Positions 1-6,839 of a stretch of DNA of 7,031 nucleotides are shown one piece after another. The notes under the pieces are model-generated. The model ran no database searches. It worked only from the letters and a program-made list of their open reading frames with translations, and was not told the DNA's origin. The DNA is from Myxococcota bacterium (lineage in GTDB: Bacteria > Myxococcota > UBA4151). The stretch covers positions 1-7,031 of the forward strand of contig JAPKCE010000095.1 in assembly GCA_028823075.1 (NCBI GenBank). The letters run 5' to 3'. The position numbers and the translations under genes were made by a program. Position 1 is the stretch's first letter. Every line of letters begins with the position of its first letter.

Positions 1-741
1 TTTGGCTCCGCCGATGAGATGCTGCGCTTTGATATGGGCGAGTTTACCGAGAGCCATTCTGTGGCGCGTCTCATCGGCGCACCTCCGGGCTATGTCGGGC
101 ATGAAGAAGGCGGCCAACTCACCGAAAGTGTGCGCCGTAAGCCTTACCGTGTGCTGCTTTTCGACGAGATCGAAAAGGCTCATCACGATGTGCAGCAGGT
201 GTTGCTCTCCTTGCTCGACGAAGGCTCCGTCAGCGATGGCCGTGGGATGCGTGTGAGCTTTCGCCACACCTTAGTGATCATGACCTCGAATTTGGGTGCG
301 ACCCGCGCCAGCGAACGTCGGATAGGTTTCGGCGCCGGCTCCGAAGCACCCGATGCGCAGCAGGGTAAGGCCTTGATCGAAGGGGCGCGAAGCGCTCTGC
401 CTCCCGAACTCTTTGGTCGCATCGATGAGGTGCTGGCCTTCCCGATGTTGAGCGCCGCCGACGCAGCCCAGATCGCCAAGCGCCTGCTCAAAGCCTCACT
501 TGAGCGATTGAGCGACGAGCGTGGTATCGTCATCGAATTTGATGCTGAGGTTATCGCTTGGTTGGTTGATCAAGGTTTTACGCCCGCGGACGGCGCTCGC
601 CCGTTGCGCCGCCTGGTGCAACGCGAAGTCGAAGGTTTGCTCGCCGAAGCGGTGCTCAAGGGTGAGATCAAAGCGGGAATGTCGGGAGCGTTATCGGTGG
701 TCGATCAGACTTTGCGGGTGTCATGCGCTGCGCCGTTGTAG
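1..741 (+). CDS. Clp/HSP100 AAA+ ATPase, ClpA/ClpC-like, C-terminal part (5' truncated)
   Basis: This is the second AAA+ module of a Clp/HSP100 unfoldase. Such proteins form hexameric rings that thread protein substrates using ATP. The frame is open from base 1, so the start lies outside the window and 246 residues are visible. Seen in order: pore loop GYVG (residues 30-33), Walker B LLFDEIEKAH (52-61), sensor 1 in MTSNLG (94-99), an arginine finger in GRIDEV (R140) and sensor 2 in GARPLRR (R200). These are followed by the small C-terminal subdomain. The Walker A motif is upstream of the window. An IGF tripeptide at residues 108-110 (bases 322-330) lies between sensor 1 and the arginine finger. 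ClpA has IGL and ClpC has VGF there for ClpP docking, whereas ClpB lacks such a motif. I therefore favour a ClpP-partner unfoldase over ClpB. The next gene starts inside this one, which suggests translational coupling. The family is certain; the subtype is an inference because the N-terminal and middle domains are not visible. Confidence 0.93.
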   Translation, partial: FGSADEMLRFDMGEFTESHSVARLIGAPPGYVGHEEGGQLTESVRRKPYRVLLFDEIEKAHHDVQQVLLSLLDEGSVSDGRGMRVSFRHTLVIMTSNLGATRASERRIGFGAGSEAPDAQQGKALIEGARSALPPELFGRIDEVLAFPMLSAADAAQIAKRLLKASLERLSDERGIVIEFDAEVIAWLVDQGFTPADGARPLRRLVQREVEGLLAEAVLKGEIKAGMSGALSVVDQTLRVSCAAPL

Positions 742-1433
742 GACGCGGCCCAGTAGGACGCTTTTTAGCTGAACGCCTAGGCATCCGGCCGCTGGGCCGG
801 GACGCTGTTCCGGCAGCCGACGTGGCGCTCGTCTTTATCGCCGTTAGCGATCGCTATATCGCCGCACAGGCCACGCGGCTACGCGCTCTCGGCTCTTGGG
901 CTTTGGTTCATTGCAGCGGCGCTACACCCCTCTCAGCGCTCGGCGATGGGGTCTCGGCGGTATGGCATCCGATGCGCGCCTTCGCTACGCCCACAGTGGG
1001 TCTGGACGGCGCTGTCGTCGGCCTGCGCGGCGAGTCCTCAATCGTCGACTGGTTGGCCGCGCGCAGCTTTGAATGGGGCGGTGAGCCGGTCGTTGTCGAC
1101 GAGGATCAAGCCGCAAAGGTTCACGCGGCCTGTTGTTTTGCAGCCGGTTTTTGTGCTGCCGTTGCGGCCCAGGCTGAGACGCTTTTCGCGCAAGCCGGCT
1201 TGCCCAAGAGCGCCGCCAAACGCGCCGTGGCGGGGCTCAGTCAGAGCGCTATTTCTGCTCTGCTTAACGGTGATGGGCTGACGGGCCCTGCGCGCCGCGG
1301 TGACGCGCAGAGCGTCGCTGCACACCTCAAAGTCCTCGACGCCCAAAGTGCAGAATTATATCGCCGCTTGACGCTCCTCATGGCGCCACCAGAAGGGTTG
1401 GCGCCCGAACTGCTCGAGTTGCTCAAGGATTAA
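723..1433 (+). CDS. Rossmann-like and DUF2520 domain-containing protein
   Basis: This 236-residue protein matches the fused Rossmann-like/DUF2520 family, which resembles dinucleotide-dependent reductases such as ketopantoate or pyrroline-carboxylate reductase. Its biochemical role is not settled. Seen: an N-terminal glycine motif GRGPVG (residues 7-12), HCSGA (63-67) ending the nucleotide-binding half, WHPMRAF (81-87), a helical half with KVHAA (132-136), and the DUF2520 signature LTGPARRGD (186-194) followed by a conserved YRRL. The ATG at 723 leaves six residues before the glycine motif, as expected for a first beta strand. This supports a real 19-base overlap with the Clp gene. No strong ribosome binding site is seen, only GGGTG just upstream, so coupling to the preceding gene is likely. 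The Rossmann half is short: only about 20 residues separate GRGPVG from the ADVALVFIAVSD strand, against roughly 45 in typical members. A catalytic reductase role is uncertain. Confidence 0.85.
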   Translation: MRCAVVGRGPVGRFLAERLGIRPLGRDAVPAADVALVFIAVSDRYIAAQATRLRALGSWALVHCSGATPLSALGDGVSAVWHPMRAFATPTVGLDGAVVGLRGESSIVDWLAARSFEWGGEPVVVDEDQAAKVHAACCFAAGFCAAVAAQAETLFAQAGLPKSAAKRAVAGLSQSAISALLNGDGLTGPARRGDAQSVAAHLKVLDAQSAELYRRLTLLMAPPEGLAPELLELLKD

Positions 1434-1448
1434 TCCTAGTCCTTGGAG
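1422..1448. terminator. Palindromic stretch between convergent stop codons, possible bidirectional terminator
   Basis: The stop codons of the two converging genes (TAA at 1431-1433 on the plus strand, TAG at 1438-1436 on the minus strand) are two bases apart. They lie within a perfect 12-base palindrome, AGGATTAATCCT, at 1426-1437. A second, overlapping pairing is possible between CTCAAGGA (1422-1429) and TCCTTGGAG (1440-1448), with one bulged base and a 10-base loop. Both could fold in transcripts from either direction. There is no run of T after the stem on either strand, so it is not a textbook intrinsic terminator. Calling it a terminator rests mainly on its position. Confidence 0.3.
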
Positions 1449-2422
1449 GTAAAGCGCCCAATCACTGGCCGATGATCCGAGCAACCTCCGTCATCAAGGC
1501 TGCGCGTACCGTCTAGCCACCGTAGGTGCTTCGAAGCGTAGAGGTAGTCGATGCGCACGGGGAGCCAGCCGGCGAGGCGGCGCGTGGAGCCGAGCCCTTG
1601 TCCGGCGGCGCGATGCCCGTCGCTAAAGCGCCTTCGCAGTTGCCCGTGAGCCCAGGTGTTGGGTGTGGAGTTAAAGTCGCCCAGTAAAAGCAGCGGATCG
1701 TCGAGTCCCGAGGCGACACGCATCATTTCGAAAAGCTGCCAGATTTGGCGTGCGGTTGTATGAGCAAAAACACCCGAAGCGCCGCGTCGTTTACTCTGCT
1801 GTCGACTGAGCGCCGGGCTCTGAAGATGAACGTTCATCACATTAAAAGCTTTGCCTTGAGGTGGCCTGATTTCCGCAAACAGATAGGCGTACTGCGTTTT
1901 TTTCGAGTAGCTGCGTTGCTGCGCCAGGTGAATACCCCAGTCCTTGGGCACACAGAGCCCAAGCCCATTGCTCCCCGGAGTGGGGAAGTAACCGGCCCAA
2001 GTGCAGCGCATATCGAGCGCGACTGCAATGTTCTCCAGGTCATCTTGGCGAAGTTCCTGGAGCGCTACGATTTGAGCCTTTTCACGGCCTAGGACCTTTT
2101 GAACGCAACGCTGTTTTGCCGAATAACCCAGAGCTGTATTCCAGGTGATAACGCTCAACCCTTGCTGCGAAACCTTCGTGCTCAGCCGCAGGTCTTCGAC
2201 CGCTAGGCCTAAGTTCAGACAGGCGAGAAACCCCAAGCCGATGCGTGGCCCGCCGCGTATAAGCGCTAGCACCGCGGCGAAAAGCCCGAGGCACCCGAGG
2301 AGAGGCCCGAGGACCCCGGCTATGAGGCTCCATGGGCCGCTGAGGATGGCGTAGGTACCGAGTAACCTAAGCGCTAGCGGCACAGTGCAAAGGGCTAAAA
2401 CTAAGCGCCAAGTTAAGGGCAT
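1436..2422 (-). CDS. Membrane-anchored endonuclease/exonuclease/phosphatase (EEP) family protein
   Basis: This 328-residue protein has an N-terminal membrane region and a C-terminal EEP (DNase I/AP endonuclease-like) hydrolase domain from about residue 88. Three hydrophobic segments lie at about residues 5-28, 31-55 and 58-76. A basic loop RGGPR sits between the second and third, which by the positive-inside rule would place the catalytic domain outside the cytoplasmic membrane. All expected metal-site and catalytic positions are seen: N95 in WNTA, E123 in LQEL, H199 in NVHLQS, D249 and N251 in LGDFNSTP, D292 in IDYLY, and D316/H317 in SDHRPV. It is therefore likely an active Mg-dependent phosphodiesterase or phosphatase. 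Members act on nucleic acids, phospholipids or inositol phosphates, and the substrate cannot be read from sequence. It is the last gene of the leftward cluster, 12 bases after folD. Upstream of the ATG I see only a weak purine stretch. Confidence 0.88.
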   Translation of the reverse strand: MPLTWRLVLALCTVPLALRLLGTYAILSGPWSLIAGVLGPLLGCLGLFAAVLALIRGGPRIGLGFLACLNLGLAVEDLRLSTKVSQQGLSVITWNTALGYSAKQRCVQKVLGREKAQIVALQELRQDDLENIAVALDMRCTWAGYFPTPGSNGLGLCVPKDWGIHLAQQRSYSKKTQYAYLFAEIRPPQGKAFNVMNVHLQSPALSRQQSKRRGASGVFAHTTARQIWQLFEMMRVASGLDDPLLLLGDFNSTPNTWAHGQLRRRFSDGHRAAGQGLGSTRRLAGWLPVRIDYLYASKHLRWLDGTRSLDDGGCSDHRPVIGRFTSKD

Positions 2423-2434
2423 TACATGGTGCGC

Positions 2435-3298
2435 CTAGGTAGGCGAACTGTCTAAACCGCAGTGGCGAGCCCAACTTGCGATGGTGTTGTGCATCAGGGT
2501 TGCGATCGTCATGGGGCCAACACCGCCGGGAACAGGCGTAGCCGCGCTCGCAACATTTTCAAGGCCTTGCCACTGAAAATCACCCACCAAGCGGCCATCA
2601 ACTCGGTTGATCCCGACATCGATACAGACAACACCGGGTTTGAGCCATTCGGGTTGGATAAAGCCTGCGCGGCCAACAGCCGAGACCACGAGATCAGCGC
2701 TCGAAAGAAGGTTTGGAAGGTCAGTGGTGCGGCTGTGAGCGATGGTGACGGTGGCATTTTTTTGCAACAGCAATTCGGCCATCGGACGACCGACGATGTT
2801 GGAGCGGCCGACGACCACCGCATGTTTGCCACAAACTTCGATGTTATGAGCAGCAAGGAGGTGCATGATACCCAGCGGAGTGCAGGGTGCCACCCGGCCG
2901 CGCTGCTGCCATAAGGCGCCGCTGTTGCTCGGATGAAACCCGTCGACGTCTTTCTCGGGATCGATGGCGTCGAGGACTTCGTTTTCATCGAGTTCTTTGG
3001 GCAGCGGAAGTTGCACCAAAATACCGTCGATGGCTTCATCGGCGTTAAGCGCGTGGATGCGCGCCAACAACTCGTTCTGAGAGATGCCCGCCGGAAGGTT
3101 TTGAACCTCACCTTGGATGCCTGCTTTTGCGGCGGCGCGCTCTTTACTGCGCACATAGGTTGCGCTCGCCGCGTCATCACCGGCCACTAAGACGCTTAGC
3201 CCAGGCGGTCTTCCGGCAACTGACAGACGTTCTTGGACCCACACCGCCAAAGCAGCGCGACGTTCAAGGGCGAGGGCTTTTCCGTCGAGAATATCCAT
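2435..3298 (-). CDS. folD: Bifunctional methylenetetrahydrofolate dehydrogenase / methenyltetrahydrofolate cyclohydrolase FolD
   Basis: FolD interconverts 5,10-methylene-THF, 5,10-methenyl-THF and 10-formyl-THF in the cytoplasm. This supplies one-carbon units for purines and formyl-methionyl-tRNA. The length of 287 residues is normal for the family. Seen: the N-terminal LDGKALA motif; the catalytic YVRSK (Y48, K52, matching Y50/K54 of the E. coli enzyme); DGILVQLPLP (91-100, Q96); PEKDVDGFHP (114-123, with D119 the substrate-binding aspartate); and PCTPLGI (138-144). The cofactor loop VVGRSNIVGRPMAELL (162-177) and the C-terminal signature PVPGGVGPMT (255-264) follow. All catalytic residues are present, so it should be active. 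Cofactor choice (NADP versus NAD) cannot be decided. It lies 21 bases after the lipoprotein gene and 12 before the EEP gene, in the same direction, so co-transcription is likely. No clear Shine-Dalgarno sequence precedes the ATG. Confidence 0.98.
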   Translation of the reverse strand: MDILDGKALALERRAALAVWVQERLSVAGRPPGLSVLVAGDDAASATYVRSKERAAAKAGIQGEVQNLPAGISQNELLARIHALNADEAIDGILVQLPLPKELDENEVLDAIDPEKDVDGFHPSNSGALWQQRGRVAPCTPLGIMHLLAAHNIEVCGKHAVVVGRSNIVGRPMAELLLQKNATVTIAHSRTTDLPNLLSSADLVVSAVGRAGFIQPEWLKPGVVCIDVGINRVDGRLVGDFQWQGLENVASAATPVPGGVGPMTIATLMHNTIASWARHCGLDSSPT

Positions 3299-3319
3299 GT
3301 TCGAGTCGCTGCCGCAATT

Positions 3320-4855
3320 CTAAGGTTTGGGCAAGGCGATTGCCGGGATGACCAGTTGTTTCAGAGCCGCTTTTAGGGCTGTTGTATCGACCATAAAAAC
3401 CTCTCGTCGCCACGTCGCCGAACGTACAAAGCGCAAGGTTCGTTGGGGTCCGAGACTCCAAGTGACGGAAGCGCTGACGGGGCCGCGGCCGACGCTCGCC
3501 ATGCGCGTTGGAGGGGGTACATTCGCGCCGGCGGGCCAGTCGAAAACCCATTCTATCCGTCGTTCGTTGATGGTGGGGCCTAGTGTCAATCCCGGTTGCA
3601 GGTAGCTCAACCGAGAAAAGGGGCTGGTCAACCAACGCGAGGGGTCAAGCTGTTCAACTTTAATACTCAACTTAAAGGGCAGATAGATGGGGCCGCTTCC
3701 GCCTCGCTGAGCTTTGCCAAGCACTAACCCGGAGGCGACGGGTGCCAACAAGGCGCGCAATTCATGGTTCATATCGAATTCGGCTCGGCGCAGCGATTGC
3801 GCCGCGGCGCCGCTGTAAATCAATTGGCCTTGGCCCAAAAGATGGCCCTCGGCCGAGATTCGACTGCGCACGCGAAGCACGCGCGAACCGCCCGGCTGGG
3901 GAACGACAACCCGAGCCAAAGCACCGGGTTGAATGAGGGTGCAGTCTCGAAAGGGTCGACGAAAAGCATCGGGTAGGTTGAGCTTATAGCCGCCTTCGGC
4001 GAGCTGTGTCACGGTGGATAAGATAGCGCTTTGGGGCCGTAAGACCTCGGCACCCCAAGGCCGGAGAAGACAGGCTGTCGAATGCTCGCTTGCCCCCGCT
4101 GTAGGTAAGGTCCGCAGTTGGTAATTGGCTTTGGGGTCGGCGACCAACCGAGCGATAAGCCCAGGGTGTTTGGGTTTCTTCCAGCGCAACCAGGCGAGGC
4201 GTTGTCCAAGCTCTCCGGGCGCGTAAGGGTGGGCGCTCGCCGGTTGAAGGTCACGCCACAGTCCGAGCAGTGAATCGCCACTTTGCAAGCGACCCTCAGG
4301 CAACTTTCGGCTACGTAGTTCTAGCTCTTTAAAGCCCTGACCCTGAACGCGTATCTCGGCGCTATCGATGGGAAAACCATCGCTTAGGTCGAGGCGTGGT
4401 AGCAACACCCGGCGCCGCTGGCGGGTCTGCCAGCGCAGCCGCAGAAGGCTGGAATCAGGGACGCTTATTTTGGCAGCAAAATAGGCGGGTTGTCGCCCTG
4501 CTGCCAGAGGCTTGTCGAGGCGGTCGACGGCGATAAAGTCAGCCCTACCGAAGCTTCGGGAGCGCCCGTCGAGGCTTATCCAATGAGCGGCGATAGCGAG
4601 TATTTCGGTCTCAGGGCCAGCGGGAATGCGCAGGGTTAAGCTGGTTCCTTGGCGCAACAGTCGATGTTCAAGAAAGTCGCTGTGTAATGCGGCGCCTTTG
4701 GCTTCAAGGTTCATATGCAAGCGACGCTTGAGAATGATCTGAGCTTCGGGCCCAGCGCGAAACCATGCGTTGCTAGGAGCGGGCAAGATTTGGGCATCCG
4801 TGCAGCCCGCAAAACAACTGACAATGACGAGTAGACTGCAGGATTTTATCGGCAT
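3320..4855 (-). CDS. Putative lipoprotein, resembles DUF3857-type beta-rich protein without a visible transglutaminase core
   Basis: This is a 511-residue exported protein of unknown function. The first 18 residues form a short signal: one lysine, a hydrophobic stretch, then FAGC with Cys18 as the likely lipidated residue. Cys14 (IVSC) is an alternative. The rest has no further strong membrane segment and reads as alternating hydrophobic beta strands rich in Arg and Leu. Residues about 47-205, which include IPAG, SLDGRSRSF and PRLDLSDGFP, recall the DUF3857 region that precedes transglutaminase-like domains. Residues about 320-500, with RVRSRISAEGHL, SLRRAEF and LRFVRSATWR, recall the C-terminal beta domain of those same proteins. 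In between I see no Cys-His-Asp transglutaminase set such as GDCKD. The similarity is by eye and is an inference. The start overlaps the end of the kinase gene by 10 bases, and no ribosome binding site is seen, so coupled translation is likely. The ATG was chosen because it gives the signal peptide. Confidence 0.8.
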   Translation of the reverse strand: MPIKSCSLLVIVSCFAGCTDAQILPAPSNAWFRAGPEAQIILKRRLHMNLEAKGAALHSDFLEHRLLRQGTSLTLRIPAGPETEILAIAAHWISLDGRSRSFGRADFIAVDRLDKPLAAGRQPAYFAAKISVPDSSLLRLRWQTRQRRRVLLPRLDLSDGFPIDSAEIRVQGQGFKELELRSRKLPEGRLQSGDSLLGLWRDLQPASAHPYAPGELGQRLAWLRWKKPKHPGLIARLVADPKANYQLRTLPTAGASEHSTACLLRPWGAEVLRPQSAILSTVTQLAEGGYKLNLPDAFRRPFRDCTLIQPGALARVVVPQPGGSRVLRVRSRISAEGHLLGQGQLIYSGAAAQSLRRAEFDMNHELRALLAPVASGLVLGKAQRGGSGPIYLPFKLSIKVEQLDPSRWLTSPFSRLSYLQPGLTLGPTINERRIEWVFDWPAGANVPPPTRMASVGRGPVSASVTWSLGPQRTLRFVRSATWRREVFMVDTTALKAALKQLVIPAIALPKP

Positions 4856-6831
4856 TTTAGTCGCACTGTCATGGGCTGACTTGCCAAACCCGAACTTTTA
4901 ACTTTTTGCTTACTGCGTCTGCAACGGCGCCGCGAAACGCTTACTGAGACGATGGCGTTGGGTGAGAGCCCTCGCAGACTCTGGGCGCCCTTGCCGCGCA
5001 CGGTCTTAAGACCCGGTGAGCTGATGCTAACACGAGCGTTTTCCGGTTCGGGTTGCACCCGAAGATCCCAGCGTTCTAATTTGAGTTTAATCGCCATTTT
5101 CTGCTGGGACCCCGGTTTTAATGGTCCTAAGTTAACGCTGTAGGGCGTAAAGCTGTTGGCGCTGACAAAAAGATTCTTTTTGATTCCATCACCAAGTACG
5201 ACGGTCGCCTGGCCTTGGTCGAGCGGCAACAGGTCCTCGTCGAGGCTAAGGCGCGCCTCGATCGGAAAAATGCTCAATTCAATGCGTCCGTCGGGAAGTG
5301 CCACTTTTGGTAGGTTCGTTTGCCAAGAAAATGTTTGGTAGGGCGAAATATGGACCTGCTCAATCAAGCTTTTATAACCATCCGCCTCGAGGCGCACATC
5401 AACCCAGCCATGAGGGATGCGTTCGATAAACAACGAACCGCGACCATCTGGCGCCTGTTGGGTGGTGCCGAGGAGTTCGAAATTAACAAAAACTTTGACG
5501 CTCGGGGGTAATACCGAAACCGATAAACTACCCGGCCGGTGCAGCCAGTAATCGTATGCCTGCCAACCGCCGCTGACGGTCAAGACCACGGCGAGAATCA
5601 TTAGCAGGAAGGGCACTTTTGATGGGCGCTCTGTTTTTAGTCGCCGCCTTTGGGGCTCGAGGGGGAGCGGCGCCGGGAGCGCTGCCGAGGGGGTTGCTAT
5701 GGGCTTCGCTAAGGGAGTTACTGAAGGCTTCGCAGGTGATATTCGAACTGGAGCTCGCGCCTGTCCGATCACCGGCTGAAGCATGGGGGTCGATACCGTG
5801 ACCTGAACAGCGTGCTCGGTCGATGCCCCGGCAGCTCGAATCGATTCGGCAATCTGGTCGGCGTTATGGCCCTTATAGCTCGCGAGTAAGACCTGTTCCG
5901 TGTGCTGCTCTTGGCTAAAGGTTTGTTCTAAAGCCCGTGCGAGCTCTTCTGCGCCGACCTGTTGACTCTGTTTGTTTATCCAGCGGCGTAGGTCTCGGGC
6001 AAGGGATTCGGCGCGGCTGTAGCGTTCTTCTTCGTCCTTTTGCAAAGCCTTCAAACAGATCATGCGCAAGCTTTCAGGGACTGCCGGCGCTACCTGTTCG
6101 AAATCCGGAAGATCAACGGCGCGCACGGCGTCCATGGTAGCGTAATCACTTTCGCGATCAAAGGCCCTGTGCCCGGTGAGCAGTTCCCATAAAACAGCGC
6201 CTAGGCTGAATAGGTCCGAGCGATTCGACAGCGGTAATCCACGCACCTGTTCGGGGCTCATATAGCCGAATTTACCCTTGAGTACGCCGGCGTCGGTGCG
6301 CTGGCTTTTCTGCCTCGCTTTGGCGATACCAAAGTCGATCAGTTTTACTTTTCCATTCCAACTTAGCAGGATGTTTTGCGGGCTGACGTCGCGGTGGATC
6401 AGCCCGAGGCTACTGCCACTGTCGTCACTGGCGCGGTGGGCGTAGCCGAGTCCTTCGGCGACCTCGCAAACAATATGCGCCGCCAGTTCGGGCGACATCG
6501 GTCTGCCCTCTTTCTCACAGGCGCAGAAGTAGCTCTTCAGGTCGACCCCGGAGATGTACTCCATGGTTAAGTAATAACTGCCGTCCAGCTTATCAAAATC
6601 ATACACTTGGGCGATGTTTTCGTGCTGCAAACTGCGGGTGATGAGAGCTTCGTCACGAAACATAGCGATGAACTGTTCATTGTCCGAAACCGAGGGCAAA
6701 ACGCGTTTGATAGCGATGATGCGATCGCCCTCTTCACTGGCAAACTCTTTGGCGCGAAAAACTTCCGCCATACCGCCATAGGCGATGCGGTCGAGCAGAA
6801 GATAAGGGCCGAAGATGACGGGTTTGGACAT
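4846..6831 (-). CDS. Transmembrane Ser/Thr protein kinase with PEGA repeats
   Basis: This 661-residue protein is a Hanks-type Ser/Thr kinase anchored in the inner membrane. The kinase domain spans about residues 8-285. Seen: a glycine loop around YGGMAEV (18-24), ATP-binding lysine K42 in AIKR, helix-C E61, the catalytic loop HRDVSPQN (146-153), DFG (167-169), an activation segment with T179 and KGKFGYMSPEQ (185-195), and D206 in SDLFSLG. All catalytic residues are present. A Pro/Ala-rich linker (about 350-395) leads to a basic patch and one membrane helix (about 406-428). After it come three PEGA-like repeats, at about 434-506, 515-584 and 587-658, which should be periplasmic and may sense or bind envelope material. 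The third is divergent and ends in an Arg/Lys-rich stretch flanked by the region's only cysteines (C637, C660). The ATG lies 8 bases after the TonB-type gene, with a weak CAGAG upstream. The 3' end overlaps the lipoprotein gene. Kinase substrates are unknown. Confidence 0.95.
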   Translation of the reverse strand: MSKPVIFGPYLLLDRIAYGGMAEVFRAKEFASEEGDRIIAIKRVLPSVSDNEQFIAMFRDEALITRSLQHENIAQVYDFDKLDGSYYLTMEYISGVDLKSYFCACEKEGRPMSPELAAHIVCEVAEGLGYAHRASDDSGSSLGLIHRDVSPQNILLSWNGKVKLIDFGIAKARQKSQRTDAGVLKGKFGYMSPEQVRGLPLSNRSDLFSLGAVLWELLTGHRAFDRESDYATMDAVRAVDLPDFEQVAPAVPESLRMICLKALQKDEEERYSRAESLARDLRRWINKQSQQVGAEELARALEQTFSQEQHTEQVLLASYKGHNADQIAESIRAAGASTEHAVQVTVSTPMLQPVIGQARAPVRISPAKPSVTPLAKPIATPSAALPAPLPLEPQRRRLKTERPSKVPFLLMILAVVLTVSGGWQAYDYWLHRPGSLSVSVLPPSVKVFVNFELLGTTQQAPDGRGSLFIERIPHGWVDVRLEADGYKSLIEQVHISPYQTFSWQTNLPKVALPDGRIELSIFPIEARLSLDEDLLPLDQGQATVVLGDGIKKNLFVSANSFTPYSVNLGPLKPGSQQKMAIKLKLERWDLRVQPEPENARVSISSPGLKTVRGKGAQSLRGLSPNAIVSVSVSRRRCRRSKQKVKSSGLASQPMTVRLKCR

Positions 6832-6839
6832 AGCTCTGA

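Noticed and set aside
183..533. 116-residue open frame on the minus strand, inside the Clp ATPase gene
   Set aside because: The opposite strand encodes conserved AAA+ motifs throughout this interval. The antisense translation is Ser/Arg-rich with no domain, typical of a shadow frame.
1..741. Type VI secretion ATPase ClpV
   Set aside because: The IGF docking motif argues for a ClpP partner, and the neighbour is a DUF2520 gene with no type VI secretion component in the window.
2432..2445. Inverted repeat CGCCTA-GG-TAGGCG between folD and the EEP gene
   Set aside because: It is a perfect but very short repeat with a two-base centre. As a hairpin only about four pairs remain, and there is no T tract, so it could easily be chance in GC-rich DNA.
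2462..2914. 150-residue open frame on the plus strand, opposite folD
   Set aside because: It lies wholly antisense to a clearly functional folD, its translation has no recognisable motif, and it follows from the base composition of the opposite frame.
2509..3180. 223-residue open frame on the minus strand, overlapping folD in another frame
   Set aside because: It is a frame-shifted reading of folD rich in Arg, Ser and Pro, with no family features. FolD motifs are complete in the true frame.
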